From contig NC_070560.1 in the NCBI RefSeq assembly GCF_026914185.1, positions 93,501 to 157,500 on the forward strand: a DNA stretch of 64,000 nt, written 5' to 3'. A model generated the notes under the pieces. That model had not been told where the DNA came from. It worked only from the letters and a program-made list of their open reading frames with translations, and ran no database searches. Positions 45,597-56,658 of this stretch are shown here, piece after piece. The stretch's first letter is position 1; each line of letters opens with the position of its first letter. Source of the stretch: Puccinia triticina (lineage: Eukaryota; Basidiomycota; Pucciniomycetes; Pucciniales; Pucciniaceae). The translations under genes were made by a program, and so were the position numbers.

Positions 45597-48455
45597 ATGC
45601 CACCTAGAGGCCAGGCTCGGAAAAAACTTCAACCTTCCCCACCCAGATTAGGGGGTCAAGTCACCTCACGCCGGACACGATCTGGAAGAAATTTCGCCCC
45701 TGAATCAACTGATGTTTTGGGGCAGCAGGAGAACGATGATTGTAGATGTCCTGAAGTGGTTTAAGCTTTTTGCAAGAGTTCATAATTAAACTGAAGTGTT
45801 TCACCGTAATTCTGTATGACAGCATCTTCTCGATTGCGGACCCCTCGGCGAGCAAAGCAAAACCGAGTCACCCAGTCACCTCCACCCCCAGTCGGAGCAA
45901 AAGGCCGGAAAAGGAAAGTGCTAGTCGTTGAGAGTGACGAAGAAGAGGAAGTACGCCCTCCTAGGCGGCCGCGTCGGGGCCGCTCTCCAAAACGTCTCAC
46001 TCATTGTCCCCGGGATAAGGATCGGAATGCGGCATCGACAACAAGTTTTGATTTCACTCAGAGTTCTTCATGTACAGCGCCGCCTGTTGTCACTTTCCCC
46101 TGGGGATTTTCCATACCCATTGCCGAACTCACTCAGGCTGACAAGACTCAGCTTCAATTCAGTCGAGTATCTGAGGCCGATTTAGCAAAGGTTCTTACGC
46201 GCATCGGATGTAGCGTGGCAGGTCAAAGCAAGACCCAATTAGTCCAACTTTGTATTGCTTACGCCTTAACCAGTAAGTCACGCTATAAGCTTGTCATACG
46301 TGGAACTCAATTACTGATCCTTCATGAGTCCAGTCCATCAGCTGCCGCCGCTGGAACCGACCTTGCCAACTGAACCTAGTCAACATCAACCCAACGATTT
46401 GCCACTTGAACCTAACCAACATCAACCGATCGAATCAGATCCACAGCACCAACGCCGTAGCTCAAGCGCTGATCCAATCAACCACTCCGATCCGGAACTT
46501 CAGACGCCTAAAGCCTCTGGATCAAGAGAAACAGATCTGATTCAACTCGAAACTCCGGTCTGCCGTCCCAACCAAGTTCCTTCTTGTACCAACCGAGTTC
46601 CAAATCAAAGTACCATCAACATCAATTTTTCGAGCAATGCCCTCTCAGACCGTCAAATATCAAGTGAAGCTACTCCCCGAGGTACACTCCCAGACGATTA
46701 TGACGAAATTGTTCCGGCCATACCTTTGCCAATGCCTCAAACTTCAGATGCTCCAATGACTGATAGGTACGATTTTAAAACTGTACACTTCGTTAATTAG
46801 TGAAATTCATTTGGGATTGATTGTACAGGAACGATCCATCCCCAAATGAGTCAGGCAACCGTGTTACCCCCCAAGATAACAATCAACGCCATCCTCCACC
46901 CGCAAATCTGTGGAGCCAAGCGACCCAGACCGACATTCTTCGGATTTTGCAGGTACATACCGAAAAATTATCACTGATTCAAGACGACATCGCATCTGCC
47001 GCTGAAAACTATCGAGACATCATGGAAAAACTGGACGGCTTGCACGATAAAGTAGACCACCAAGCCACACGAAGGACCCGTGAAAAACAAACTTCGACCA
47101 TCGACCCATCCACTGTCTCTCGTTCTGGAAAGTTTAAAGTATGCCTAAATATTTCTTTGCATGATTGCCAATTGCAACCCGCAATCCAAGGCTGGTTTTT
47201 GTTAATTCTCCATTTTATATTCCGGATATAAAGAAACTTATAGGTCTTCTGTTTGAATCTCTCTTTGGCTTGCCTGAGGGTGCAATTTTACCCCCCCCTC
47301 CCCCTACTGCTCGCGAGAAAAAAAGTTGGCTGCGAGGCGTTGCCGCATCAACACGAGACAACCCCGAACCTGATACTCACTCCGACTCCGAAGCCTCCGA
47401 GACGAATTCCAATAGCAGTGAAGACATTTCAGATCCTCATTTTCCGTATCGTCGTACCGGAGGTCCTGGGCATGTCTCCGCCTCCCAAGAACAGCTGAAG
47501 ATCATGCATGACATGATGAAAGAAAAAGGGATGCGGCGATTCCGTTTTGACTTCAATTTAGCATTATCTGCGCCAGAAAATCGACTTTGTTTAAATCTGG
47601 CCAAGGACATTTTTGTTTGCTTAGCAGAATGCGACGAGTACGACGGGCTTCGGCCTGAGGAAAAAGACCCAGGTGTAGTTCTTTATCATCTCACAACTTA
47701 TGTCAAGGAACGTTATGCGCGAAAGTAAGTCATTTGTCTGGATCCACTGGCCGGATTGAGCCCGATTCAGCTAAAATATTGTTGGATGAATTTAGGGTCA
47801 GGGCCGCGAATAGTTGGACACCAGATGAGCAGACAAAGAATACCAACATTGTAAAAAGAAATGCTCGACGAACAAATGTATTTTTTTTTTGGCATTTGTC
47901 GCTATTCATAGTCCATCAACTGATTGAGTATTTTCTTCTCATGCTGATTATAATAAAATCACAAAGCTTAAAGCCGCTCGCCTAGAATCTGCTATAGAGA
48001 TTGGGGGCTTGAATCACTTTCTCCCGGTTATCAAAAATGCTTGCAGTGACGACGAAACAGACGACGAAGCACTGTCGGCCGCCCCTGTCGCCAGTACTTC
48101 AAGAAGGGTTTCAGCTGGTACGAAAAGACACACGAAGAAGTTTTGCAAAGTTCGGCGGCTTCCATGGCGCAGTCAAGCATTGACGGAAGCCTTTGTCGCT
48201 CTGGATGAGTACCGCGACAGAAAGAAAGGAGGACATCTCACATCTGCCAAAGGGGTTCGTCCACGGACCCGACGCCGCCCGGAAAACGCGCCACAAAGCT
48301 CCTTCCCTCCGCCAAAAAAAATGAATCATGTCTGCTTTGACCAGGATTGGCTTCAACTCCAAGACCCTGTTTTTCTCAACTCACTCGAAGTTAACACCTC
48401 GTCCGACTTCCCTATCAAATCCATCTTAAATCAAATTAAAAGATCGTTCCGGTAA
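45597..48455 (+). CDS. CACTA gene E: 799-aa protein, possible SAP-like DNA-binding segment
   Basis: Seven exons join in phase: 45597-45741, 45823-46272, 46334-46766, 46829-47138, 47234-47724, 47796-47877 and 47967-48455. The N-terminus is rich in RK/PP (MPPRGQARKKLQPSPP, RPPRRPRRGRSPKR), so nuclear. Residues of about 170-196 (LAKVLTRIGCSVAGQSKTQLV) have the spacing of a SAP motif (inference). A Pro/Gln-rich linker with repeats (PSQHQPNDLPLEP / PNQHQPIESDP) and a short coiled coil (ILRILQVHTEKLSLIQDDI) follow. The C-terminal half (MHDMMKEKGMRRFRFDFN, CLAECDEYDGLRPEEKDP, LDEYRDRKKGGHLTSAKG) looks folded and probably conserved. Unknown function, possibly the DNA-binding partner of the transposase. 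It ends about 420 bp before the right TIR. Confidence 0.75.
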
Positions 48456-48876
48456 ATCGGCCCATGCGTATTCTCTCAGCTTATATAGATGCGTTAATGT
48501 TTATAAATTTGTATATAGCCTGATTTTCAAATTGCACATAGTTATGATATTTTCATAAATCTTCGGGGTAAATTTGAATATGTTTTTTTTTCTGAACTTG
48601 TATATATATGTTAATGTTTCTCACTTGTATATAACAATATTTTCAACTTGCACATAGTTATGCTTTTAATATGTATCTATTTATGATATCAATATTTATG
48701 ATGTGCGCCAAATGAAGCCAAGAGTATGATAATGAAGAGAACAAAAAGATGAAATTGCATGTCATAGGAAACCAAAAAAAAATGAAACTGAGAAAGGTGA
48801 AATATAGAGCCACAAAGAAACAAGACACCAACATGTATTTGAGACACAAGTGGAGTGTGTAAATTTCTGTCGATGG
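48456..48876. repeat. CACTA right subterminal repeat region
   Basis: AT-rich, with recurring cttgtatata, ttaatgttt and aa/acttgcacatagttatg words (48490-48665), and gtatttgagacacaagtgg at about 48836, the inverted echo of the left subterminal ctcaaatacaag. These are typical of transposase-binding subterminal regions. The minus-strand open frame here is only the tail of the disrupted copia gag reading into transposon DNA. Confidence 0.65.
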
Positions 48877-49002
48877 AGGATGTGAAATACAAAGGGAAAA
48901 AATTGGATCCTAATAATATGTTTTTTTTATTTTTTTTTACCATTATTTTACCCACTTTTTTTTTTATTTTTTTTTTGGGCGAAATAATAAAAGTTTGTAG
49001 TG
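48877..49002 (-). repeat. CACTA right terminal inverted repeat
   Basis: Inverted partner of 32617-32744, ending GTTTGTAGTG, followed by the ATA duplication at 49003-49005. Confidence 0.95.
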
Positions 49003-49870
49003 ATATAACCGCTGCTTGCAGAATGAAACCAAGAAACGAATCGATACCAAACTTCAATCCAATCGCCAGCCATTCTGCATACATATCTTTCAGAGTAGAC
49101 GCAATACCAGCATTGGGACTGTCCGGGTCGACCGAAAAGGTCCGAAACTTGTAAAAGATGTTCATTTGGGCGGCCCTGGATGAAGTTTTGAATTTGCCGA
49201 GCAGCGAGTTGTACATAGCATGGCACGTATGAAGAGACTGCATCTCAGCAACTAGAGAGTGATCGACGCTTGCTATGATGACAGCCCGTCCGATTTGTTC
49301 ATACGTCGTGTTGTCGCACTCCTCAAAAAAAAACCGTGCCGTCTTCAAGTTTGCTCGCGCAACCTCCGCCAAATTTTGGTACCAGTTGCCGAAGTTTGAG
49401 CCATCCGCTTTGAGAATGTTGACGGATCTGAACTGAGCTGTTGCCGTCTGGATAGCGCCACCGACAAGCTTTCCTTGTTTCAGATAGAACTCAGCTTCCT
49501 CGAAATCTCGCATCTCCTTCGCCAGCTGCGCATCGAGGGCCATTTGCCGGGCTGGCGGCTCTGCAATGGGTACCACTTCCTCTGCACGCTTGGCTTGCAG
49601 TTGAGGGGCCTTGGGCAACCAAGGATCCATATGTGGAGGGACTGCTCGATTGTCCATCGGTTGACGTGGAGTTTGTTGATTCGCCGGACCTTTTCCTTTC
49701 TTTTGAGCAGCTCCTGCAGTTGTCTCCGGGCTCGGAGGCATCCGTTTGAAATTTGCTTGGAGCAGCTCCAAGTCCTCCGCCAGGCGATTTTGATGAGACA
49801 GATCGTCGATGTGCTAGTTCGAGGCTCCTGCCGAGGTTGAGTTCGAGGGTTGATTGCTCGCCTGGTTCAT
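49003..49870 (-). pseudogene. gag: Copia gag N-terminal part, cut by CACTA
   Basis: The frame runs from a probable start at 49870 (MNQASNQPSNS) through an in-frame TAG at 49816-49814, then EDLELLQANFKRMPP ... FRSVNILKADGSNFGNWYQN ... CHAMYNSLLGKFKTSSRAAQ, typical of the copia gag (UBN2-type) fold. It stops in LQAAV at the CACTA border. The reading after that point is transposon DNA. A start at a Leu codon near 49771, downstream of the TAG, gives the longest open frame but probably not the true one. Confidence 0.85.
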
Positions 49871-50528
49871 GATCGGTGTCTAGATGAGGAAGAAAAAAGC
49901 TGTTTTTTAGAGAAGTTGATATAAGGGTGTCGGAAGGATTTGTGGGGTAGAGGATTTGGATTTGATAGGAAAAGGTGAAGGGGAAAACAAGAAACACGGG
50001 GAAAATAAGAAATATGAGGTTTGGAAAAAGTTAAGGAGGATATTGAGATGGGATTGTTTGGTCGGATATTCTTAGGGTTGTGAATATGATGGAAAAAGGA
50101 AAAAAGAAAAAAATTGGACGCCAAAGGTCGAGTATAATGTGATGAAGTAGAAAAGATCCACGACCGGTGTCGAGCAATAGTTAGATCCTCTCCCTCTAAA
50201 ATCTGACAGCGGATCGAGACTGGGCCACAGTCTCGGACTTCGGAGAGATGGCTAATCTCCCTAGCTATCAAAAAATTTCAAGATTAGACTTTCACCACGC
50301 GTAGAAGAGATGGTCGGTGATTCTGAAGATGCGGCGATCGTTCGACAAGGTTTTATCGAATCGAATAAGCAAGCCAATTAAGGTTGGCAATCGCTGATGA
50401 AGATCAAGAAAGAAGATTTCCAAGGTGAACGTTATGATTAAGAATGATATCCGGATGGTTAGACCGGCGACTAATCAACTATGGTTAGTAGAACACTGCG
50501 GATAGTGATAATCAAGAGATATAAGCGT
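49871..50528 (-). other. Copia 5' leader
   Basis: This is the untranslated region of about 660 bp between primer site and gag start, expected to hold packaging and dimerisation signals. It contains an inverted pair aatctgacagcggatcgagac / gtctcggacttcgg-like text near 50200. The open frames here are not supported. Confidence 0.5.
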
Positions 50529-50543
50529 CAAGGGCTCATAACC
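50529..50543 (-). promoter_or_regulatory. Copia primer binding site for an initiator tRNA-Met half molecule
   Basis: Directly after the 5' LTR the minus strand reads GGTTATGAGCCCTTG. Its first 12 bases complement the anticodon stem-loop of initiator tRNA-Met (GGGCTCATAACC), not the tRNA 3' end. This half-tRNA priming is the mechanism established for Drosophila copia and yeast Ty5. Confidence 0.82.
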
Positions 50544-50665
50544 TGAAGTGACTCAGGTGACAATGATGATAATAATAGCACTCACAGCCCGGACAGAGTC
50601 CGGGATGTGGAAGATACCGCGACTGCGGCGAGGCTCAGAGTGCGTAGCCCAATGGGGCTACAACA
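50544..50665 (-). repeat. Copia 5' LTR (122 bp)
   Basis: Identical to the 3' LTR at 28360-28481 and followed by the acagg target duplication (50666-50670). Confidence 0.94.
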
Positions 50666-50775
50666 ACAGGCGTCTCCGGATTGGACGACTAACGGGCGCA
50701 GCAGGTGAGTGTGTCACCACAAGCGTTTCCCCGCCGGATGGCCTTGAGGGAAACGTTCTTGACGCTGCAGCAGAT
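50666..50775 (-). pseudogene. eEF1A upstream fragment
   Basis: On the minus strand it encodes VKNVSLKAIRRGNACGD, the conserved eEF1A domain II/III text, then after a gap of about 60 missing residues QSGDAC, which continues into [10 protein letters not shown] at 28359. The missing segment and poor sequence upstream show an already decayed or rearranged copy before or after the copia insertion. Confidence 0.75.
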
Positions 50776-50994
50776 CATGCGACATGAGCAAGCTGTGGCG
50801 ATGAATGCCGGGACCGAAAAAGAGAAGGGCTTATGTACTTCGTTGCTACCGGGCACAGGGGTTCCGTTTGGGGGCTGCTTATAATGTGATCAGCCCGTGG
50901 GGGCGGGGTGCTGTGCCCGGGCTTGGGAAAAGTGGACAGAGCATTTCTTGGACCGAACCACCTCGAACTGACAAATACATAAAACAACAAAAAA

Positions 50995-53508
50995 ATGACA
51001 GCACCGCCCAGAATACCAGCACTCACTCACTCCTTCGCCACCCCACCCCCGCCACCACCCCCCTCAGCCAACCACACCCACCCCATCGTCCCGCCCTCGT
51101 TCAGCCATGGCCCAGCCGTCGCCTCGCTCATCAGAGAGAAACGCAGACAGCTCTCCCTGGCAAACCAGTCCACCCCAACCACCACAGCCACCAGCTCGCC
51201 ACTCTCCTCACCCATCGAGCGCAACATCCCCCTACCCGCAGCTGCAGCCTCACAGGATCAGCGCAGACCAAGGAGCAGGGGACAGACCAGAATCGGAGCA
51301 CTAGCCGACATGACCATCCGATTCGACTCCCTCAAACCACTCACACTCATCAGCTCCCCAGCAGCATCAGACCCCAGCCTGGCCGAAGTCGTCATGACCC
51401 CAACGACTGAAGTAAGTCCCAAATCACGGGCGAAAAAAAAAAAAAAAAAAAAAAAACAGAAGAAAGCAAGCACCTGATTGTTAACATCTACAAAACTCTC
51501 AGGAATGGTGGGCTTTCGGTGGTCTCTCACACAAAAGTAGCAAATGCTCTAGCAAAGCCAGTCTACGGGAAAGCGCAAGCAGCGCGACATCTATCGCCCC
51601 AACCAAAACCAGCAACAGAGGACGAGAGCAGGAAGAGGAGGAGGATGAGGAGGACGACCAAGCCGACGACGATTCTGATTACACCGGCGCTAGCAGTAAC
51701 GACTCTGAGAGATGCCCCCGGTCATCCGACACCCACAGCCCCAAGCCAGAGCCTTCATCCTCAGTCACCACGCCCGACAACAGCCCCGAGGCGTGCATCA
51801 ACGACCATCCCCTCCAATCACCCACTTCCAATCACCCCACCACTACCACCAGCCAGCTTGTCCCCCCCTTGAATATCTGTCCAGCCATCATCCCCTCGCC
51901 CACCCCTAACTCACCCACAAACCTCATCTCACCCCTCAGCTCGCCCTTAGAATTCTCCGCCGGCCTGATCTCTTGCTCCGAGGCTGAGCCCAGCCTACCT
52001 ATTCCAACGCTCACCTCTGTCAATGGGATCTTCAACGTGCCCTCGAGTCCGCTCACCGATACCTTGCAGATCCACAAGTCCGAACCTCACCATGCCTTCC
52101 CCACCCTCACGGCCATGTCCTCCTACTCCGTCGGCTCGCCCACTGAATCCTCCGCCCTCGAACCCCTCACTTCCACAGCCCTGCTCTCCTCGCTTCTTGA
52201 TAAGGCCCCTCCAACCGCCTCCCGACCATGCTCCTTAGTCCACGATGGAATCGTCCGGAAAACCATCGACCCGCGCTCATACTCTGCCATCACCGGACAT
52301 CGCAACTTGGACTCCTTCGTCATCCACTCCTCCGCCGGCTCCGGTGCTTACGGGATTGTCAAACACGCCCAGGAGAAGGGCGCAGACGGACAGCCAGTCG
52401 GCCCGCCGCTGGTGATCAAGTACATCATTAAACAACGAATTCTCGCCGATTGTTGGAAGCGCCACAAAGTTCTCGGTCCGGTCCCAATTGAGATCCATGT
52501 CCTGGACCATCTCAGGAGAGTCAACTATCGCACATCGATCATATCCATGGCCACACAGTACATGGAAGCCAGAAACTCCAAAGGCGATAGTACGCCGGTC
52601 GAAACGATCCCTAACCGGACTGACCTCATTCAACTATGTGCACACGAGAACGCCAGCGGAGGCACTCTCCACCAACGAACCGGACACCCGAACATCTGTG
52701 GGATCTTGGACTACTTCGAGGACTCGGACTACTATTATCTGGTCATGCCCCGATTCGGAGACGGCAAAGATCTATTCGAACACATCGAGCTGGCCCCTGA
52801 TGGCCTGCCGACCCCCGAGGTGCGTAGGATCTTTGGCCAGATCGTCGACGGCGTCGCCTTCTTGCACGAACGTAATATTGTCCATCGGGATCTTAAAGAC
52901 GAGAATGTCATCCTCGACCGGGACGGTAATGCCCAACTGATCGATTTCGGAAGCGCTGCTTACGTCAGAGAGGGCAGCAAGTTTGAGACGTTCTCGGGTA
53001 CATTAGAGTGAGCATCAATTTCCAGGGTTTTTTTTTTAACAGGCACATTTTTCTGGGTAATCGTTGACTATAGATAATTACTTCTCTTGAATACAAAAGC
53101 TTTGCAGCTCCAGAGGTCCTCAAAGGCGTCCCACACGGTGGAAAAGAGATTGATATATGGGCATTGGGGGTGATTTTATTTGTGCTGATTACCGGAGAAT
53201 GTCCGTTTTGGAACCCCGAGGAAGCCGCGAAGGGGATCGGTGAGGGCAGTCGAGCGCGGGCGAAGCTCGAGACGCACTTGGCGACGAAACGCCACGCCCT
53301 GAACGGCGAAGAGCGCCGTGCTTTTGATGGTGATGATGAGAGTGAATCGGTTCTGGATCTGTTGAAGCATTGCTTGCATCTCGACGCCGCTTCCAGGCCG
53401 TCTATCGAGCACATCTGTTGGCACAAGTTCTTCCTGCCCTCGTTCGGCTGGTCTGGCCCGTCGATCCCTTCGATTGCCGAGCCTTCTCTCCCCCCTCCTG
53501 CCGTCTGA
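50995..53508 (+). CDS. PAS-kinase-type Ser/Thr protein kinase
   Basis: Exons 50995-51411, 51503-53007 and 53100-53508 join in phase to 776 aa. The first about 430 residues are disordered, Ser/Pro/Thr-rich, with an acidic run (EEEEDEEDD). The kinase domain (about 440-760) has the Gly loop SSAGSGAYGIVKHA, the VAIK-type Lys in LVIKYIIKQ, the catalytic loop HRDLKDENVI, the Mg motif LIDFGSAAY and FSGTLD then APEVL, and DIWALGVILFVL. This combination (IPVEIHVLDHL-like text, DENVILD, DFGSAAY) is typical of PAS kinases (yeast PSK1/PSK2), which couple nutrient state to glycogen and translation control. No PAS domain is visible, so upstream exons could be missing or the domain lost. An insert of about 60 aa lies between the Lys and the HPNICGILDYF strand. 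Intron 1 holds a poly-A tract. Confidence 0.85.
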
Positions 53509-53779
53509 TCTATCTACTCCTCCCCTAATCGTTTATGCGTTCCTGTATTTCTTCTCTTCTTCTTTTCTACATATATCCTCCGCTCGCTCGTACTCAGTAC
53601 TCCTGTATATCTCTCGCATGCGCAATATATGATAAACGTCGTCTCGTCTCGCATTGTTTTTTTTTTTACTAGTCAACCAAAGATAAACCTGCTCTGTCTC
53701 TTTTTCAGCTTGTAATATAGAATCAATGATTTCTCGAGTGCGGGCAGCAATGTTCAGAGGTTCCTCCCCACCAGTCACT
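53509..53779. other. Kinase 3' flank, no gene seen
   Basis: Pyrimidine-rich 3' untranslated-type sequence leading into the copia RNase H relic. Confidence 0.4.
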
Positions 53780-54135
53780 TGGCTCCCTGCGAACCACAAA
53801 AAAAATCATTTTTGTTGGTCCTAATCTTTTTGTAAGCACGTCTGCCAATTGGTTGTGGGTGCTTGTCCATGAAATCTTGATGTTGTTTTCTCTGATCAGA
53901 TCATTGACAAAATAAAAGGTGTGTCAGAGATATTTGGTCTTCTTTTTTTGAGGTGTTGTCCGTTGCAATCATGATGGCCGCTTTGTTGTTGCAATGCATC
54001 ACAATTTTTGGCTGAGATCCGAGTTCTTCAAAAATGTTGAGAAGATGCGCTAGTTGCTGAGCACCTTCCGACAATGCCAGGTATTCCGCTGCGCAAGTTG
54101 ACATCATCACCACCATTGTCAGCCATTGGCTAGTC
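53780..54135 (-). pseudogene. Copia RNase H fragment (second family)
   Basis: On the minus strand: STCAAEYLALSEGAQQL, HCNNKAAIMIATDNTSKK, then after a frameshift in the A-run near 53945, FYFVNDLIRENNIKISW and THNQLADVLTKRLG. These are the C-terminal RNase H motifs of copia elements. It is truncated at both ends and frameshifted; the sequence differs from the complete copia element in this window. Confidence 0.85.
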
Positions 54136-54918
54136 CAGACAGTGCCAACGCTGACACGATACGCGCCACAGAAGACGGGTGCGCGCCAAATGCCATTCTG
54201 GGCACATCCACGCCGCTCGCAGAGTAGTGCGCCTGATAGGAGCGGCGCGCAGACCGTGCGCTCTACGGCACGTGGTCTGTCTCTGCGCCGCTCACCCGTG
54301 CAGGCTACTGAGTCTGACGCGGCTAGGCTTATGGGCTCGACCCTCCTTCTGGGAGGGGAGCCCGTGTCTCACGATGTGCCTAGCCGTGTGTGGGTCGAAG
54401 GGGAACGCTGTCTCTCCCTGCCTGTGTGGCACGGCCGGTAGTGTTGAGACACCTTCCGAGCAGAAACAGCAACTAAACGTCCTGGGAGTGGGGGACGAGG
54501 CGCTAAGCCCTCTACTCCGGTTCCGCAGGAGCCTGAGCCTCAAGCGGCGAAAACCCCCTACTCCAAGGTGACGGGGTAGCGCTACGTGATTTCCACCCGG
54601 GTCTTTTCCCCCTGACGCCACATCAAGGGTTTGTTCCGTCTGGGGAATGGAAAGATCTGTAGAAGAGCTGTCTGGGGGACAACAGTGTGTCATCTCTTTG
54701 TTAAGGTAGTCTTTGACTGATGTGGATGAGGTTATGCTCGAAAAACTTCCCGATGGTTGGGATGAGGTATGGGTGGCAACAAAGGTTTGTCAGGGAAGCC
54801 AACTTGAGTCTGTTGAATTTTCTCTAGGTCTGACTTATGGCGAGGCCTGAGCTTACATGCAAGAAGGTGGTTTAGAGGGAGAGAGATGGAAGATGGGTTA
54901 GGAGATTACCGCGGTATC
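54136..54918. other. Unassigned GC-rich segment, possibly terminal repeat of the DIRS-like element
   Basis: No supported coding sequence. A stem gggctc ... ccctcc / gggagg ... gagccc lies at 54331-54362. Its position just downstream of the DIRS RT/RNase H on the minus strand would suit a terminal or internal complementary region, but no matching partner was identified. Confidence 0.35.
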
Positions 54919-56658
54919 TTACTCGGGGGCTCTCTCTGTTAGCCACTTGTCCAGGTCCTCCGGGAGCAGTAAAAACACGAAATCTGATGGGTTATGTCTA
55001 GATGCATCTCCTCTCAAAAGCGCATCCGCGCGGTTATCCGCCGAGGTTACTCGCTTTGCAACAATGTCTAGCTCTAGGTCGACTAAGAGTGTTTGGATTC
55101 GCTTCCACTCTTCATTCACCCATATGTCGTTCGATTTCCGGTTATGGACGAGGTTCTCTGATGTCGTGTTGTCGGTCCACACTATCAGTGTCTTGCCCCT
55201 ACGAACTCGTAGCTTCTTCAACATAAGTAGGCCTATCCGGATGGCCACGGTCTCTAGCCACGCGATGGTTCTAGGTCCGTTTAGTTCGTCCTTCCAACCC
55301 TTCACGACTTGGAGCCTCGACCACCGGTCTCCGATTAGTACCCCGATGCCGTACGAGGATGACGCGTCGCCCACCCAATTGATTTCAGTTGGCTCTGGGT
55401 TGGCGATTAGCCGGGTATTGGTGAAAGACTGTAGTGTCAAGAGCCAGAAAGTCAGGTCTTCCTCAACATCGTGTGGGAGGAATCTCGGGGCTGCCTTCTT
55501 GAACCAGTTCTTCAGCCACCAGTAAATGGAGCACAGGTAGCACCTTAGTTGTGGTAGCAGCATTGCAACGTGGTTCAAACGGCCAGCCAACTTTTCTACC
55601 TGTTTGAAAGAGGCTTGGTGTTTTGGTGATAGGAACATCTTTATCTGGTCGACGCGCTCCTGGAGTTTCCTTTCTGGTAAGCGTACTGTCTTCTCGTCGC
55701 CGTTCCAGATAAAGCCGATGAATTTCTGTTCAACTTGAAAATGAGAGAACTTTGTGTCGTTTGTCTTTACACCCAGCTCTTTCGACCTTCCGACTATGTC
55801 GTCCATCGAGACGGTAGATTGGTGAGTCTTGATAAACAAGTTATCATCCACCCACCGGAAAACTTCTAGAACGTCAAACTCGTGTTTCATCAGGAGCTTC
55901 CAGGCATCTGCTGGTCAGCCAAAAGATCCACAGCCCGCTACGCCGCCGAAAGCTATCCTTGTGTCTAGTAATATCTTGTCCTTGAAATCCTTGATCATCA
56001 GATACGGCCACTGGCTGGGGTGTGTGGGAATCTGGCGGTATGCCTTCTCCCAATCGAAAATCACTAGCAAGACCGGTTGTTTGAGGCTTCTAAAAAAGGT
56101 AGTAACCTTATTAAAATCATCCCAGGTAGTCTCGAAGTCGCTGGCGTCAACAAACGAGTTTACTGAGGGGATGGAGCCATTGTTGCGGGGATACGACAAA
56201 TCATTAATTGGTCTGAAGGAGCCGTCTCTGTTTGTTACCGCACCAAGTGGGCTCGTGCGGAAGAAGGGGAAAACCTTGTTCACTTCCTCTGGTTCGTATG
56301 GTCCAAACATCCTTCTGGCCCCAATCTCTTTCTGTATTGAATCCTGGATCTTCTCTTTGGCCAGGAAGGCGGAAGAGTGATTCGGTGGTGTGAAACGTGG
56401 CAAGTCCCCGATATGGTGTGGTGGGATGCCTTGGTCGAATCCTTCCCTAAAACCTTGTACCGCATCAGAAAAGGAATCCCATAGGTTCGCCACTTTAAGG
56501 GCCTCTTCCCAGGCTTTGATGTTCATCTTGCATTGGACTTTGGTTGGCCAATCTGGCAGGCTCACGGGGGTTTGGTTGTCTGGATGGGGGAAGGTGCTTC
56601 TATGGTTCTTTCCCCAAGGAAGTAGGGCTCTGGATTGCTTCTCATTTTGGCTTGACAT
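54919..56658 (-). pseudogene. DIRS-like reverse transcriptase and RNase H
   Basis: One frame, broken by a single TGA at 55917-55915 (after FGGVAGCGSFG, before PADAW). RT motifs: FPFFRTSPLGAV, RPINDLSYPRNN, VIFDWEKAYRQIP, AGCGSFG and FRWVDDNLF, with a VDDN active site typical of DIRS elements. RNase H: GDASSSYGIGVLIG, AWLETVAI, WTDNTTSE and NRADALLRGD. In DIRS elements the residue before PADAW is usually Arg, so CGA to TGA is likely. No tyrosine recombinase follows on this strand within the window. Confidence 0.88.

Larger units (their letters stand above)
32617..49002. mobile_element. 16.4-kb CACTA (tnp2-type) DNA transposon with five genes
   Basis: Ends start CACTACAAACTTTTATTATT on both sides, with long A/T-rich TIRs (32617-32744 and 48877-49002). 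The 3-bp duplication ATA lies at 32614-32616 and 49003-49005. CACTA ends and a 3-bp TSD are hallmarks of the CMC/En-Spm group. Gene order: A (minus, 35975-33488), B (plus, 37350-38390), transposase (plus, 38845-42593), D (minus, 44374-42804), E (plus, 45597-48455). Every gene can be spliced without a stop, so the element looks autonomous. It sits inside the copia gag. Confidence 0.95.
28360..50665 (-). mobile_element. Ty1/copia LTR retrotransposon, split by a nested CACTA transposon
   Basis: The LTRs at 28360-28481 and 50544-50665 are 122 bp and identical. The 5-bp duplication acagg lies at 28355-28359 and 50666-50670. Minus-strand order: 5' LTR, half-tRNA primer site (50543-50529), leader, gag N-terminus (49870-49003), [CACTA 49002-32617], gag C-terminus and protease (32613-31590), integrase, RT and RNase H (31586-28614), polypurine tract, 3' LTR. 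Removing CACTA and one ATA restores the gag frame exactly. Without CACTA the element is about 5.9 kb. Identical LTRs mean recent insertion, but this copy has at least two in-frame stops and a missing integrase Glu. Confidence 0.95.

Noticed and set aside
48689..49771. A 360-aa gag protein ending in a hydrophobic tail
   Set aside because: The last about 105 residues are CACTA terminal DNA read in frame; the true gag continues at 32613.
50805..51410. 201-aa open frame before the kinase
   Set aside because: It overlaps the kinase exon 1 in another frame; the kinase frame has splice and domain continuity.
54142..54693. Overlapping open frames on both strands
   Set aside because: GC-rich non-coding sequence with no motif; probable terminal repeat or relic.
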